64,000 nt of DNA from Flaccisagitta enflata. Taxonomy: Eukaryota; Chaetognatha; Sagittoidea; Aphragmophora. The notes below the pieces were generated by a model. The model saw only the letters and a program-made list of their open reading frames with translations. It did no database searches and was not told the DNA's origin. Position 1 is the first letter of the stretch. Every line of letters starts with the position of its first letter. Location: assembly GCA_965153355.1 (NCBI GenBank), contig OZ231128.1, positions 25,730,001 through 25,794,000 on the forward strand, in the 5' to 3' direction. Shown here piece by piece: positions 33,378-44,777 of this stretch. Made by a program: the position numbers and the translations under genes.

Positions 33378-34830
33378 GTTAGTCGTCACCAGTCAGTCAG
33401 AATCAATTGAGTCATTACCAGTCAGTTTGAACCACTGAAGGAGTCGTCACCAGTCAGTCTGAACAAATTATCCAATTGTTACCAGTCAGTCTGGATCAAT
33501 CATCTAGTCGTCACCAGTCAGTCTAAACCAATCATGGAGTCGTCACCAGTCAGTCTGAACTGATCATCTAGTCGTCACCAGTCAGTCTAAGCCGATCATC
33601 AAGTTGTCACCAGTTAGTCTAAACCAATCGTCGAGTCGTCACCAGTCAGTCAGAATCAATCAAATTGTCACCAGTCAGTCTGAACCAATCAAGGAGTCGT
33701 CATCAGTCAGTCTGAAAAAATCATCCAGTCGTCACCACTCACCAGTCAGTCTGGATCAATCATCTAGTCGTCACCAGTCAGTCTGGATCAATCATCCAGT
33801 CATCACCAGTCAGTCAGAATCAATTGAGTCATTACCAGTCAGTTTGAACCACTGAAGGAGTCGTCACCAGTCAGTCTGAACAAATTATCCAATCGTTACC
33901 AGTCAGTCTGGATCAATCATCTAGTCGTCACCAGTCAGTCTAAACCAATCATGGAGTCGTCACCAGTCAGTCTGAACCAATCATCTAGTTGTCACCAGTC
34001 AGTCTAAGCCGATCATCAAGTCGTCACCAGTCAGTCTAAACCAATCGTCGAGTCGTCACCAGTCAGTCAGAATCAATCACGTTGTCACCAGTCAGTCCGA
34101 ACCAATCAAGGAGTCGTCATCAGTCTGAAAAAATTATCCAGTCGTCACCACTCACCAGTCAGTCTGGATCAATCATCTAGTCGTCACCAGTCAGTCTGGA
34201 TCAATCATCTAGTCGTCACCAGTCAGTCAGAATCAATTGAGTCATTACCAGTCAGTTTTTTTGAACCAATCAATTGAGTCATTACCAGTCAGTTTTTTTG
34301 AACCACTGAAGGAGTCGTCACCAGTCAGTCTGAACAAATTATCCAATCGTCACCAGTCAGTCTGGATCAATCATCTAGTCGTCACCAGTCAGTCTAAACC
34401 AATCATGGAGTCGTCACCAGTCAGTCTGAACCGATCATCTAGTCGTCACCAGTCAGTCTAAGCCGATCATCAAGTCGTCACCAGTCAGTCTAAACCAATT
34501 GTCGAGTCGTCACCAGTCAGTCAGAATCAATCAAGTCGTCACCAGTCAGTCTGAACCAATCATGGAGTCGTCACCAGTCAGTCTGAACCAGTCATCCAGT
34601 CATCACCACTCAGTCTGGATCAATCATCTAGTCGTCACCAGTCAGTCTGAACCAATCATTGAGTCGTCACCAGTCAGTCTGAACCGATCATATAGTCGTC
34701 ACCAGTCTTTCAGAATCAATTGAGTCATTACCAGTCAGTCTGGATCAATTACCATCGTCGATCAGTCACGCGCGTTTATGAGTCGCTACCTGTCAGTCTG
34801 GACCAATCATCGTGCTGTCATCACTCAATC
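33378..34830. repeat. 32-bp minisatellite, array 2 with higher-order repeat
   Basis: About 45 units of GTCGTCACCAGTCAGTCTGG plus a variable 10-14 bp. Distinct variants recur in the same order: 'aatcaattga' occurs at 33401, 33818, 34231 and 34714, giving higher-order periods of 417, 413 and 483 bp. Confidence 0.95.
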
Positions 34831-35160
34831 GTCACCAGTTATCGTCAGCCTTCAATCCCAGCTAATTGCTTGACGCCATTTCTCGATCCTGACCGATTAT
34901 GAGATGAATGTGCTATCGCACGCATCAGCCTAGCCTAAGCATGAAGTGATCACCATTTAATCTCAGCTAGTCATGAAGTTACCGACTATCTATCCCTGCC
35001 AACCACAATCATGGATAATCACCAGCCAGTCTGGTCTGAACATGAGTCCCCACAAGTCAGTCTGGTCAGAACATGAGTCCCCACCAGTCAGTCTGGCCAA
35101 ATCAGTGGATCGTCACCAACTTTTCCCACCCAATGATGGTGTTGTCAGCAGTAAATCCTA
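34831..35160. repeat. Decayed continuation of the minisatellite
   Basis: Scattered 'caccagtcagtctgg' fragments (for example 35020-35110) separated by unrelated DNA. Confidence 0.6.
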
Positions 35161-35270
35161 GATTATCATCGTGCCATCAGTAACGGTCGAAGGGTACCCG
35201 CTAATAACCTAAACTAGGTTACCATTTTATTAATGACCGGAAATCGGAATACAACAATAAACCGATCCGG

Positions 35271-35273
<3 letters not shown>

Positions 35274-35328
<55 letters not shown>
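35274..35328. repeat. (CT)n microsatellite
   Basis: About 55 bases of pure CT. Confidence 0.9.
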
Positions 35329-35329
<1 letters not shown>

Positions 35330-35331
<2 letters not shown>

Positions 35332-35725
35332 AAAAGTTTATCAAACATAAAAAAATAGAAAAAAATGCCGAAGTTAATAAAGAAAAGCTTAAACCAAATC
35401 AAAAAAATGAATAGAAATTAAAAAAGTAAAAAACGTAAAAAATTAAAAAAAGATAAAAAGTGACACATCTAAAAAACAATAAATAATAAAAAGAGTAAAA
35501 GTAAATAGCTACTAAAGTGCAGGATTAAAAAAAAATCAGTGCTATTCTTAAATGATCCACACTTAATCATCATGCAAAAAAAAATGTCAGTATGCAAATA
35601 AAAATCGATAACAACCGCAACCGGAAGTCGGTTATAGCAGTATCTGAACCAAACCTATATTCGCGATTTTTAATTTATCAATTGAACCTAATTGAACCGA
35701 TTTTTATAAGCCAGATCGCCGAACT
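35330..35725. other. A-rich intergenic DNA
   Basis: Many A-runs and no recognisable gene or element. Confidence 0.5.
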
Positions 35726-35734
35726 CTAGCCATC

Positions 35735-36015
35735 AGTCATCATCAGTTAATCCCGGCCAATCATCGAGTCGTCACCCAGTCAGTCATTGAGTCATCACCA
35801 ATCAGTGCCGGTCAGGCATCCAGTCGGTCATCCAGTCAGTTATCGAGTCGTCACCACTCAATCCCAGTCATTCATCCAGTCAGTCCTCCAGTTGTCACCA
35901 CTCAATCCCAGTCATTCATCCAGTCAGTTATCGAGTCATCACCACTCAATCCCAGTCAGTCATCCAGTCAATCCTCGAGCTGTCACCACTCAATCCCAGT
36001 CGTCAACAGTCAGTC
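35735..36015. repeat. Minisatellite array 3, related unit
   Basis: Units such as GTCATCACCACTCAATCCCA plus GTCATTCATCCA repeat about eight times. Clearly related to the 32-bp unit but a separate subfamily. Confidence 0.9.
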
Positions 36016-36421
36016 TCATTCTCATCCTACAACTATTAAAACGCCGGCAAAATCCGGCCGGGGAAAATCGTAAACGGCTGAGGCGTAATGTCAATGACAT
36101 TTGGAAATCAAATGTTATCAAAACCGGAGATCGAGATCCAGTCGGACCAAGTTTCAGCCGCAAATCAATTTACTTTTTATGAATGGCCAGACGTTATTTC
36201 GCCGGTTGGGGAAATTTAGGCGGGCTTTATAAAAAGAGGCCGAGTTTTAGTCAGGGTTATGAACTGGAACAAAATATGATATGGTATGAACGCTGAATTA
36301 TTGTTAACCCTTTATATAGGTGCATAATCTCGATTTTGTGTGTAATTTTCTAGTTCATCATTAATGCAGTCTTTTATTGTAACTGACCAGCATCTTCCAT
36401 TAATTCAGTTTGGGTATGACA

Positions 36422-36562
36422 GGGCCGGATACACGGCCAATACCAGTGGCGGACCGGTGGGCAGGGGCGGTAATGCGCGTTTTCCCACTTTTCGACTCGT
36501 GCTCACCAACGGACGGACGGACGGACGGACAAAGCTTTTTTAGTCGCTAGTCCGCGACTAAG
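36422..36562 (-). mobile_element. Family A2 copy
   Basis: On the - strand: hairpin-type AGTCGCGGACTAGCGACT, (GTCC)n, 'gagcacgagtcgaaaagtggg', 'accgcccctgcccaccggtcc' and 'ggccgtgtatccggccctgt'. The stem is an intermediate form. Confidence 0.75.
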
Positions 36563-36610
36563 AAGGGATATTGTTTGTCTTATAAAATCGTACAGCATTT
36601 TTGCTGATTT

Positions 36611-36672
36611 TTAGTCGCGTGCACGGGATTCTGTAACTCAACCCGCTATGTCTATGTTCGTCCGTGCGACAT
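36611..36672 (+). mobile_element. Truncated family A1 copy
   Basis: 'tttttagtcgcgtgcacggg' then 'attctgtaactcaacccgctatgtc' and a single GTCCGTGC. The far half is missing. Confidence 0.6.
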
Positions 36673-37031
36673 GACCATTGTATGTTCATACGCTTTAATT
36701 CTTGTTATTCACCATGTAGCTGCATTTACAACATATCAAAGAACGGTTTTCACTGTAATTTCAAGCTCGACCGCAGCCAAAGTCTCTGAGAGTCTCCACC
36801 CTCCCAAGAAAAATATACAGCGTGGAAATCTTCACTTTTTCTTTTTCTTCTTTTTTCCTCTTCATGATATTTCTTGAAATAATCTTAAAACCACACACCC
36901 ACCACTTGAGCACACCCTCACACACCCAATACAAATATTGCGGCGAAAAAAGGTTACAAATACAAACACGAAATACCACTTTAAATGCAGAGTGTTAGCA
37001 CAGAAAATGGAAAAGAGACCTGCAGGCTTAC

Positions 37032-37080
37032 ACACACGCGCGCACGCACACACACGCACGCACGCACACGCGCACACAAG
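37032..37080. repeat. CA/CACG-rich microsatellite
   Basis: ACACACGCGCGCACGCAC-type purine-pyrimidine alternation, about 48 bases. Confidence 0.85.
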
Positions 37081-37486
37081 CAGATAGGTGGAGGCGGAAA
37101 GAGAAGGAAGACAGTTTTATTTCCTAAATATGAAAGGAATCTGAATGATGCCTTTCATGTGTGACTTTAAGACCACCATGACGGTCGACCATTTTTTTCT
37201 TAAATTTCTCTAGAAAAAATTTAGTGATAAGGTCATGAATTGCCGTGTTCAAAACAGTATCTGTTTGCCCTCTGTGATAGTGAGAAGTATTTTTAAAAAA
37301 TCGATCTTTGTTTTTGCCCTCATGGCTAAAGAGCGACAAAAATTGGTTGAAATATTGATTTCTGAACGATGCAGCCCATACTCACCCACTGTCCAACGTA
37401 GCCACCCTCCCACATTACTACCCTTGCCCACCCACGTCACTGCCCCTGCCCACCCACAAGCGAACCCTGCCCGAATCCGGCCCTGT

Positions 37487-37724
37487 TCTCTGTCTCTTTC
37501 TCTTTCTCTTTCTCTGTCTCTTTCTCTCTCTCTTTCTCTCTCTCTCTCATCCTCTTTCCTCTTTTCTTTCAGTTTATGTCTGTTCTGGTCACTCATGCTT
37601 ACTAACTGGCTAACTAACTTTTTCTCTTTGCAGTCTCTCTCCGTCACCTCGTCTTGGTACCTATCTGTCTCGGTTTTTGTCACTATGTCTGTCACTCAGT
37701 TCCACTGAATGTTTGCGTCCGTCC

Positions 37725-37754
<30 letters not shown>
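37487..37754. repeat. CT-rich microsatellites
   Basis: CTCTTT-type tract at 37490-37548 and pure CT at 37726-37754, with pyrimidine-rich DNA between them. Confidence 0.85.
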
Positions 37755-37760
<6 letters not shown>

Positions 37761-38209
37761 AGCCGCATATGTTAAGGAGAGGGAGATGACAGATAGTAGA
37801 GGGGCGCGGCAGAAAATTTGTGGCACAATAGAAAGTCATTTATTTGTTCATGAGACTCAAATCAATGAGATATCAATCACTGAAACTTATTACACATCTA
37901 TGTATGACTCTGTCTTAATTGACAGTTGATTAACTCTCAAAGAATATTCTCTTTTGCAAATATCATCAATTAGTCGTGGGCCCCCAAGAAAATTCAGTTC
38001 AGTAACTTCAGAATAACATCAAATCGCGATGCCAATTTCAGCAAGATTTTTTGGCTTTTTTTTTTGGGGGGGGGGGGGTGAATAATCATAAATTCGTATT
38101 GGAAATGAAGTCAACGCCAAGCGGCCCAATCCAAATCTGAGGAAGAAAGAAAAATGATTAGTTGACATAAGTAGTTGTAACTAGTAACGCGGTGTGACAA
38201 TATTAGGCA

Positions 38210-38350
38210 ATATTATACATGTGGGCAGACACACACAGAGGAAGGGGCGGCAATGCATTACCGCTAGATGGCTAGATGGACAGACAGCCACATTGACAAA
38301 TGGACCAATGGACCAACGGACCAACGGACAAATTATCTTATTGAGTCTGC
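38210..38350 (-). mobile_element. Decayed family A2 copy
   Basis: 'gtgggcagacacacac...ggggcggcaatgca', 'ggacagacagcc...', then 'ggaccaatggaccaacggaccaacggac' and 'gagtctgcgacggac' where the hairpin should be. Confidence 0.5.
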
Positions 38351-38624
38351 GACGGACAAAAGGGGGGTGGTCTTCGATCGCACGGGGGGGGGGGGGGGGA
38401 GAGTTGAGCATGTTATGTTACAGCGGCCCTGAAAATGGTTCTGCCAGGGAGACCAATGATCAGACAGGCTAACATCGGGCTTACATTATCATCATTTACT
38501 GAGAAGGGGCACAGCAAAAATATGCATAGCGGATGGACCAACAGACCTATGTACAGACCAAGCCCCTTTTAGAGTCACAAGTCGTGGGCAGTACCAGTAA
38601 GGCCAAAGACTGCAAAACTGAACA

Positions 38625-38745
38625 GATACACGGCTACCCTAGTTGAGTGCTGGTGGGCAGGGGCAGTGATGGAGAAGGTCACTGGGGCATTTGGGCAGGA
38701 GCGGTGAGGTAAAAATGCTCAAAACCGCCAAAATAGTAACAAGTC
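38625..38745 (-). mobile_element. Truncated family A1 copy (far end only)
   Basis: 'agatacacggctaccctagttgagtgctggtgggcaggggcagtgat' and 'ggtcactggggcatttgggcaggagcggtgaggt', the non-hairpin half of A1. Confidence 0.6.
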
Positions 38746-38767
38746 ATCCAAGGATAGCGCATAATCA

Positions 38768-39246
38768 GCGGTTCCAAATTCCCTGCTTGGAGTGATCAGC
38801 TGAAGAAGTGGAGTAAGAGCAGGGCAGCGGCCCCAAAGGGCCGATGTCCTGTAGGAGGGATGAATTTCTTCACGTCCTTCCATCATGAAGGGTCAGAATT
38901 TAGGCTTGAGAGGGCAAATTTGAGGCCTCATAGGGCTTATTCCAGGCCACAGGTTTGATTTATAGTCTGAGAGGGCTGACTTTGGGCTATAGAGGGCTGC
39001 TTTGGGCCTAAGACGGCTTTTTTGGATCTGAGAGAGAAAATTTTGAACCTGAGAGAGCAAATCTTGAACCTGAGAGAGGAGATTTTAGGTCTGAGAGGGT
39101 TGATTTGGGCCTCTTAGGCCTGATTGCAGGCTTGAAAGAGCCAGATTTGGGCCTGAGAGGCCGGGGGGGTATGGATGGACAGACGGACGGACGTAAGGAA
39201 ATTCACCCGTCTCCTACAGGACATTGGCCTTTAGGGGCCGCTGCCC
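38768..39246 (-). mobile_element. Family B copy, reverse orientation
   Basis: Reads as tail (38768-38821), arm GGGCAGCGGCCCCAAAGGGC (38822), 'gggcctgagagggctgattt' units, (GGAC)n with a G-run near 39163, and arm ending AGGGGCCGCTGCCC at 39246. Its tail is on the left, which shows that the tail belongs to the unit and is not chance flank. Confidence 0.8.
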
Positions 39247-39412
39247 AACAAGGCCGGATACACGGCCATCAGTTGCAGACGGGTGGGCAGGGGCGGAAAT
39301 ACACGTTTTCCCACTTTTCAACTCGAGCGTGACGGACGGACCAACCAACCGACCGATGGACCAACGGGCGGACGGACAAAGCCTCTTATAGAGTTGCGTG
39401 TCCGCAACTAAA
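39247..39412 (-). mobile_element. Family A2 copy abutting the family B arm
   Basis: Starts 'aacaaggccggatacacggcc' directly after the family B arm (39246) and ends with hairpin AGTTGCGTGTCCGCAACT (39394-39411). A canonical, nearly complete copy. Confidence 0.85.
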
Positions 39413-39597
39413 AACAGGACCGATCGACCGATGGATGGACGATAGGACATAGCGGGGTGGAGTCGCGTAGCACGCGACTAAAAAACGTAAAGTGTGACCA
39501 ATGCAATGTGACAAAGCCTAGAGTAGAGTCGCGTAGCACGCAACAGAAAAAAGTCGGGTGGACAAAGGGGGTTGTAGAGTCGCATGCACGGGATTAA
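39413..39597 (-). mobile_element. Cluster of truncated family A hairpin ends
   Basis: Three further hairpin ends in the same orientation: AGTCGCGTAGCACGCGACT at about 39461-39479, AGTCGCGTAGCACGCAAC at about 39526-39543, and AGTCGCATGCACGGGATT at about 39578-39595. Each is preceded by only 15-50 bases of core. Confidence 0.7.
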
Positions 39598-39888
39598 GGG
39601 CATGTTTCTAGTGACCGCCAAAAACGTGTTTCTTCCCGTGAAGCATAAACACATATTCATGAATTTCAACTGTCCCACGAGGGAGTGAGCAAAGTGAATG
39701 AGCGGAGCGAAGCGAATGAGCAGAGCGAGTGAGCGAAGTGAATGAGTGGAGCGATTGAGCAAAGTGAATGAGCGGAGAGAGTGAGTGAAGCGAGCATAGC
39801 AAAGCGGAGCGTTGCGGAGCAAGTGAGCGGACTGAGTGGTGCGAGCGAACAAACGTAGCGAGCGACTGTCTGTGACTAGAAACGCCCC
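39598..39888. mobile_element. Family D element
   Basis: Ends GGGCATGTTTCTAGTGAC and GTGACTAGAAACGCCCC are inverted. The interior holds about 180 bp of short imperfect units such as GAGCGAAGTGAATGAGCG. It is the reverse-orientation relative of 4836-5100; the segment around 'catgaatttcaactgtcccac' matches that copy's interior in inverted form. Confidence 0.75.
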
Positions 39889-40082
39889 CAAAGAGTAAGA
39901 AGTCAATCAGCATAACTATATTTGTCTTAGTTCTATCCCGGGTTTACCCTTATATAGATTTTTTTTTTTGAAACAGCGCAACATTTCTTTGATTCCCGTT
40001 TTGTTACAGCAAATAAACGCATCATCATCTGCATGAAAGAAACAAGCCCAAGAGACCAAAAATTCCTGGGTTAGTTTTTTGG

Positions 40083-40225
40083 AGGTTTTCTTGAGGCTTT
40101 GTCCTTCTGTCCGTCATGTTGGTCCCTCCATTGGTATGCCAGTCCGTAAAGAGTGTAAAAAATGTGCACCCCTGTTCACTCCTCCGGGACGATATTGTAA
40201 CACCGCTTTACTTGCTTTGATGTAA
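40083..40225 (+). mobile_element. Decayed family A2 copy
   Basis: 'cttgaggctttgtccttctgtccgtc', 'ttggtcc' core, 'gcacccctgttcactcctccgggacgatattg' end. The hairpin itself is lost. Confidence 0.5.
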
Positions 40226-40239
40226 GAACGCATAAATAT

Positions 40240-40477
40240 GCATAAATTAGTGACAGAACCCCCTTCAATTTTCCATACCCCTTCACGATGTATCATGGGA
40301 TCCACTATAGCACCAAGCATTTATCCACGCCTTGGCCTATGCATAGGCCTAGTCAACAATATGGCCAACACAACGTGGCTACCCTGATGGCATATGGTCA
40401 GAGAGGGGGTAGAGATAAATCATTTGGGCTGGGTGAATGATGCCTAACTATTGCAATAGGCACCGGAATGCGCCGAA

Positions 40478-40570
<93 letters not shown>

Positions 40571-40715
40571 ACGTATATGTAAGCAACTCGGCTACTCATA
40601 CCAGAAAATATTCAATTACGTATCATTCTCATTCGGAGTGGCTGAATTTTCTAAACAATCGCAGCCTCGTGATCTTGACGTCTTCACCCTTTTCATCTGA
40701 AACTAATTATATATC
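40240..40715. repeat. Duplicated unit with (GT)n core, copy 1
   Basis: 'ccccttcacgatgtatcatgggatcc...tggcatatgg...gccgaaagag', then (GT)n at 40481-40566, then 'caactcggctactcatacc...catctgaaactaatta'. Copy 2 is at 40990-41555. Confidence 0.75.
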
Positions 40716-40721
40716 TTTTTT

Positions 40722-40924
40722 AGTCGCGTGCTACGCGACTCTACACCCCACTTTGTCGGTCCGTCCGTCGGTCCATCCGTCCATCCATCGGTCCGTCCAC
40801 TTTACTTTTCGGCGTTAATGGGGTCTTTGGCCTTATTGTTCCTGCTCAAATGTTCCACTGACCTAAATCATGGCCCTTGCCCACCCGCACACGACTGGGA
40901 TAGCCGTGTATCTGGCCTTGTTTG
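40722..40924 (+). mobile_element. Family A1 copy (canonical)
   Basis: Hairpin AGTCGCGTGCTACGCGACT at 40722-40740; 'ctacaccccactttgtcggtcc'; core; 'cactttacttttcggcgttaatgg'; 'gtgacc'-type block; 'gcccttgcccacccgcacac' ; end GTGTATCTGGCCTTGTTTG. It lies between the two GT-core units. Confidence 0.85.
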
Positions 40925-40989
40925 TTTATCCCCCAATTTTTTTTTTCATTGAGAGTGCATACAAAGTGACTGAAACACATACCTGAAGC

Positions 40990-41555
<566 letters not shown>

Positions 41556-42660
41556 CTTTTTGTGACTAGCCCCCGAATTCATCAGATAACCCCTGAGCTC
41601 TTTTGACAACCCTTGAAATTGAATTCAATAGTTTTCCCGATCATTCGCTAGTTTCTTCGTTCAAGCGTTCGATCGTTCGTTCGATTGTTTTTTCGTTTGT
41701 TTGTTCGTTTGTTCATTTGTTCCTTTGTTCGATTGTTTGTTCTTTTGTTCATTGATTTGGTCACTTACTTGACTATTTGACAGCCTCTGTGTCCTTCTAG
41801 AAACAATGTCACCAAATCTCGTCGCATCCTAACAAATTCTCATTTTTTGATGAAAAGATTAAAAAGAATAAAGAAAATCGTAAAACAAAACATTGGGAGG
41901 AAGATCGATAAATTGCTACTATGAGTGATTTTTTTCCATGCAAAGTAATAACGTTCTTATTGCGAACAGGAACAAGAGCGTCGTTAGCACTGTATGACTA
42001 TGATTTTGCGCGCTCTTGAATCAGGGAAAAGAAAAGTTTCTCGTAGATATAGAAAATGGGTTTAACTGATTCCTCTCGTGACTGTCAACAAAAGTCATTT
42101 TCCCAAAAAATTCTTTAGGGAACCAGGTGGGTAAAAATTTTTATCTAACTCATATGGGTGAAAGCATTTCATATCATAAATCAGCTTGACCTTGTGTCTC
42201 CCGGAAGTCTAGGATCGATTTTTTTACCCCCATTTCCTGAAAAGGTAGAAAGGTTTGGATTTGAGGACAGATTTCCTTAAGTCTGGGCAGGGGCAGGGCA
42301 GGGTCAGCCCTCAGAGGTCCCGGGTGACCTTAAGGTCCAATGACCTGTTATATCGATCAACAACCGGTACCGTCTTAAAGACTTAAGATCCACAATTTTT
42401 GCCCTCTAAACCAAAGATCGAAAGTTCAAACTGAAATCCTAGTCACATCATTTTGAAAATTATAGTGGTTAATGCCACTTGCAGAAAAAAAAAGTGGCAA
42501 AATCTCGAAAAACTGGTTTTTTTTTCGACGTTTAATACTTTGTATCCCACACTTAACATACTTCACTTTGAATTACGCATTCAAAAAAGATTATTTGAGA
42601 TTTCATAGAAATTTTTTTCACCTTTTCATTCATCTTTTTTTTTCATTCTTCTTACTTTTT
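41556..42660. other. Intergenic, no gene recognised
   Basis: A GTTC/GTTT tetranucleotide-rich stretch lies at 41645-41755. The rest is unremarkable AT-rich DNA with no supported exon. Confidence 0.5.
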
Positions 42661-43205
42661 GGGCAGCGGCCCCAAAGGGCCGATGTCCTGTAGGACACAG
42701 GGGTGAATTTCCAGACGTCCGTACGTCCGTCCGTCCGTCCGTACGTCCCCCCCCCCCCCCGAGGCCCCTCTCAGGCCCCAAATCAGCCCTCTCAGACCCC
42801 AAATCAGCCCTCTCAGGCCCCAAGTCAGCCCTCTCAGACCCAAAATCACCCCTCTCAGACCCAAAATCAGCCCTTCTAGATCCTAAGTTAGCTCATTCAA
42901 GCCCAAAATCAGCCCACTAAGGTACTAGATCAGCCTTGTCAGGCCCAAAATCAACCATTTCAGGCCTGAAATCAGACCTCTCAAACTTAAAATCGGTCTC
43001 AATTCAGCCCTCAAAATGACCCTCTCAGGTTCAAATCTGCCCTCATCCCTGATCTCATTACTAATCTCCAATCAATCAACTCAGTCCTTAAATGTGCTTT
43101 CTCAGGACGTCTGGAAATACACCCTTGTGTCCTACAGGACATCGGCCCTGCTCCCACTCAGCTTCTTCAGCTAATCACTCCAAGCAGGGCATCGGGTACC
43201 GCTGA

Positions 43206-43208
<3 letters not shown>
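42661..43208 (+). mobile_element. Family B copy with right arm partly deleted
   Basis: Left arm GGGCAGCGGCCCCAAAGGGC, (GTCC)n plus a C-run (42746-42758), about 15 units like GGCCCCAAATCAGCCCTCTC, then 'tcctacaggacatcggccct' where the arm breaks off (about 43150). The tail 'ccaagcagggcatcgggtac' plus CGCTGACCAT follows and runs directly into (CT)n. Confidence 0.8.

Positions 43209-43249
<41 letters not shown>
43207..43249. repeat. (CT)n microsatellite at the family B tail
   Basis: About 42 bases of CT that start exactly at the end of the family B tail. Confidence 0.9.
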
Positions 43250-43253
<4 letters not shown>

Positions 43254-44713
43254 TTCTTTGCTCACTTTCTTTCCTCACTCCCCTTTTGACGTTTGAAGAA
43301 ATTGAATCGCGAAGATTCTTTAGAAATGTTTGATTGGTTTTGATGTCATTCCATTGTTCAAATTTCCTCCCACACACGCCTTTTTTCCATTCTTCAAACA
43401 TTCTTCAAACATTCCATTGCCAACCTTTTTTTCCGTTAAATACGGTATTTTTATCTTTTGATAGTTGTAAGACGAATGTATCAATGACTAAGTCTTTTTA
43501 TCAATGTGCAGAGGAATCAAGCGACCAATTCTTTTGAGCCATTAGTGGATGTGATGGATCTGATCCTGGTTTACATGGATACTTGAGATTTTTCTTAGTT
43601 TCTAATTTCTCTAGAAAAAAATGTTTAAAGAATTTTGTTTTTTTTTAAAATCGAGTATTTTCAGGCTCGACCCCGTGTGACTCAGCGTCACAAAAAAATG
43701 ACGAAATTCGTTCTATTTAAGCGGAAAGGCAAATAAGCATTTGGCACTTAAGTTTATTGTTTTTTAACTCTTACCTCTTTTTTATTTTTCTCGGTTCACA
43801 AACAAGGATGAAATTAGAGAGAGGGATAGAAAGAAATAGAAAAAAAAGAAAGTGTCCTAAAGTGGGAGTTGACTTTTTAGAAATATTTGGAGAGACTTCA
43901 CCCTTTTGGTCCTGTGTCAGGATGATCTTGCAAATCTACCACCGCGAAGAATGTGACGAAATGGAAACACGAACTCACAAGTTTTAAGAATTTTTTCTTC
44001 TTCTTTTTTTTTCCATGTAGTTTATTATAATTCTTCTTTTCCTCACTTTTTTGAGACTTAGCTGCGAAATTCTTTTTCGCCTCCCACGCCGAGTGACGGT
44101 AAAAAGAGTACAGGGCGAGTATTTAGTCGCTGACATATTACTTACTGAACTTGACTTTGTCGTATGATCCGTCCGATTGTCCGTCTGTCCTTCTGTCTGC
44201 CCGTCCGCCCGTAGATTCTTTGGCTTAGAAATACCCCCACAGCACCATCCCTGCCCACCCTTTACTGAGCCAGCTCAGACGTCCAGTAAAAAATTGCCAA
44301 CTTGTCTTTTTTCTACTGCATATGTTTTTTTACTGCATATGCTTTTTCTCAATGCTTGTAAATTTCTAACAGAAATGTGTCTGAACTGGATATCCGCTTC
44401 ATATAAAGTGGCAAAAAAGAAAAAAAAACGGTTTTCAAGCGGTCCTCATAAATAATATCCCGCCTTTCCTTAAGTACTTCCTTTGAAATCTCTCAAGTTA
44501 AAAGTCAACCTCTTAGAGTAAGTTTCAAAAATTTGGCACTTTACATACTTTTCTTCTTGCCCTGGTTTATCTGCACGGTGAGGGGAGGGTTAGGGGAGGG
44601 TTGGAGGAGCCGGGGGAGCAGGGTGGAATTGAAAATTGGTTTGATTAAACAAGGTAATTTGGATTTAGCTTTTTTGTATCCCTGAACCGTATTTTTGTCC
44701 ATTTTTGCGTCAA

Positions 44714-44714
<1 letters not shown>
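43250..44714. other. Intergenic, decayed family A2 fragment only
   Basis: 44160-44265 has 'gtccgattgtccgtctgtcc...gtccgcccg...cccacagcaccatccctgcccaccc', a decayed A2 core and end. A G-rich patch lies at 44578-44630 (GGGGAGGGTTAGGGGAGGG). No exon seen. Confidence 0.5.

Positions 44715-44775
<61 letters not shown>
44715..44775. repeat. (CT)n microsatellite
   Basis: About 60 bases of pure CT. Confidence 0.9.

Positions 44776-44777
<2 letters not shown>

Noticed and set aside
33378-34830. CRISPR-like regular array
   Set aside because: The intervals between the conserved motifs are related and recur in fixed order, units are 32 bp in total with no unique spacers, and the genome is eukaryotic.
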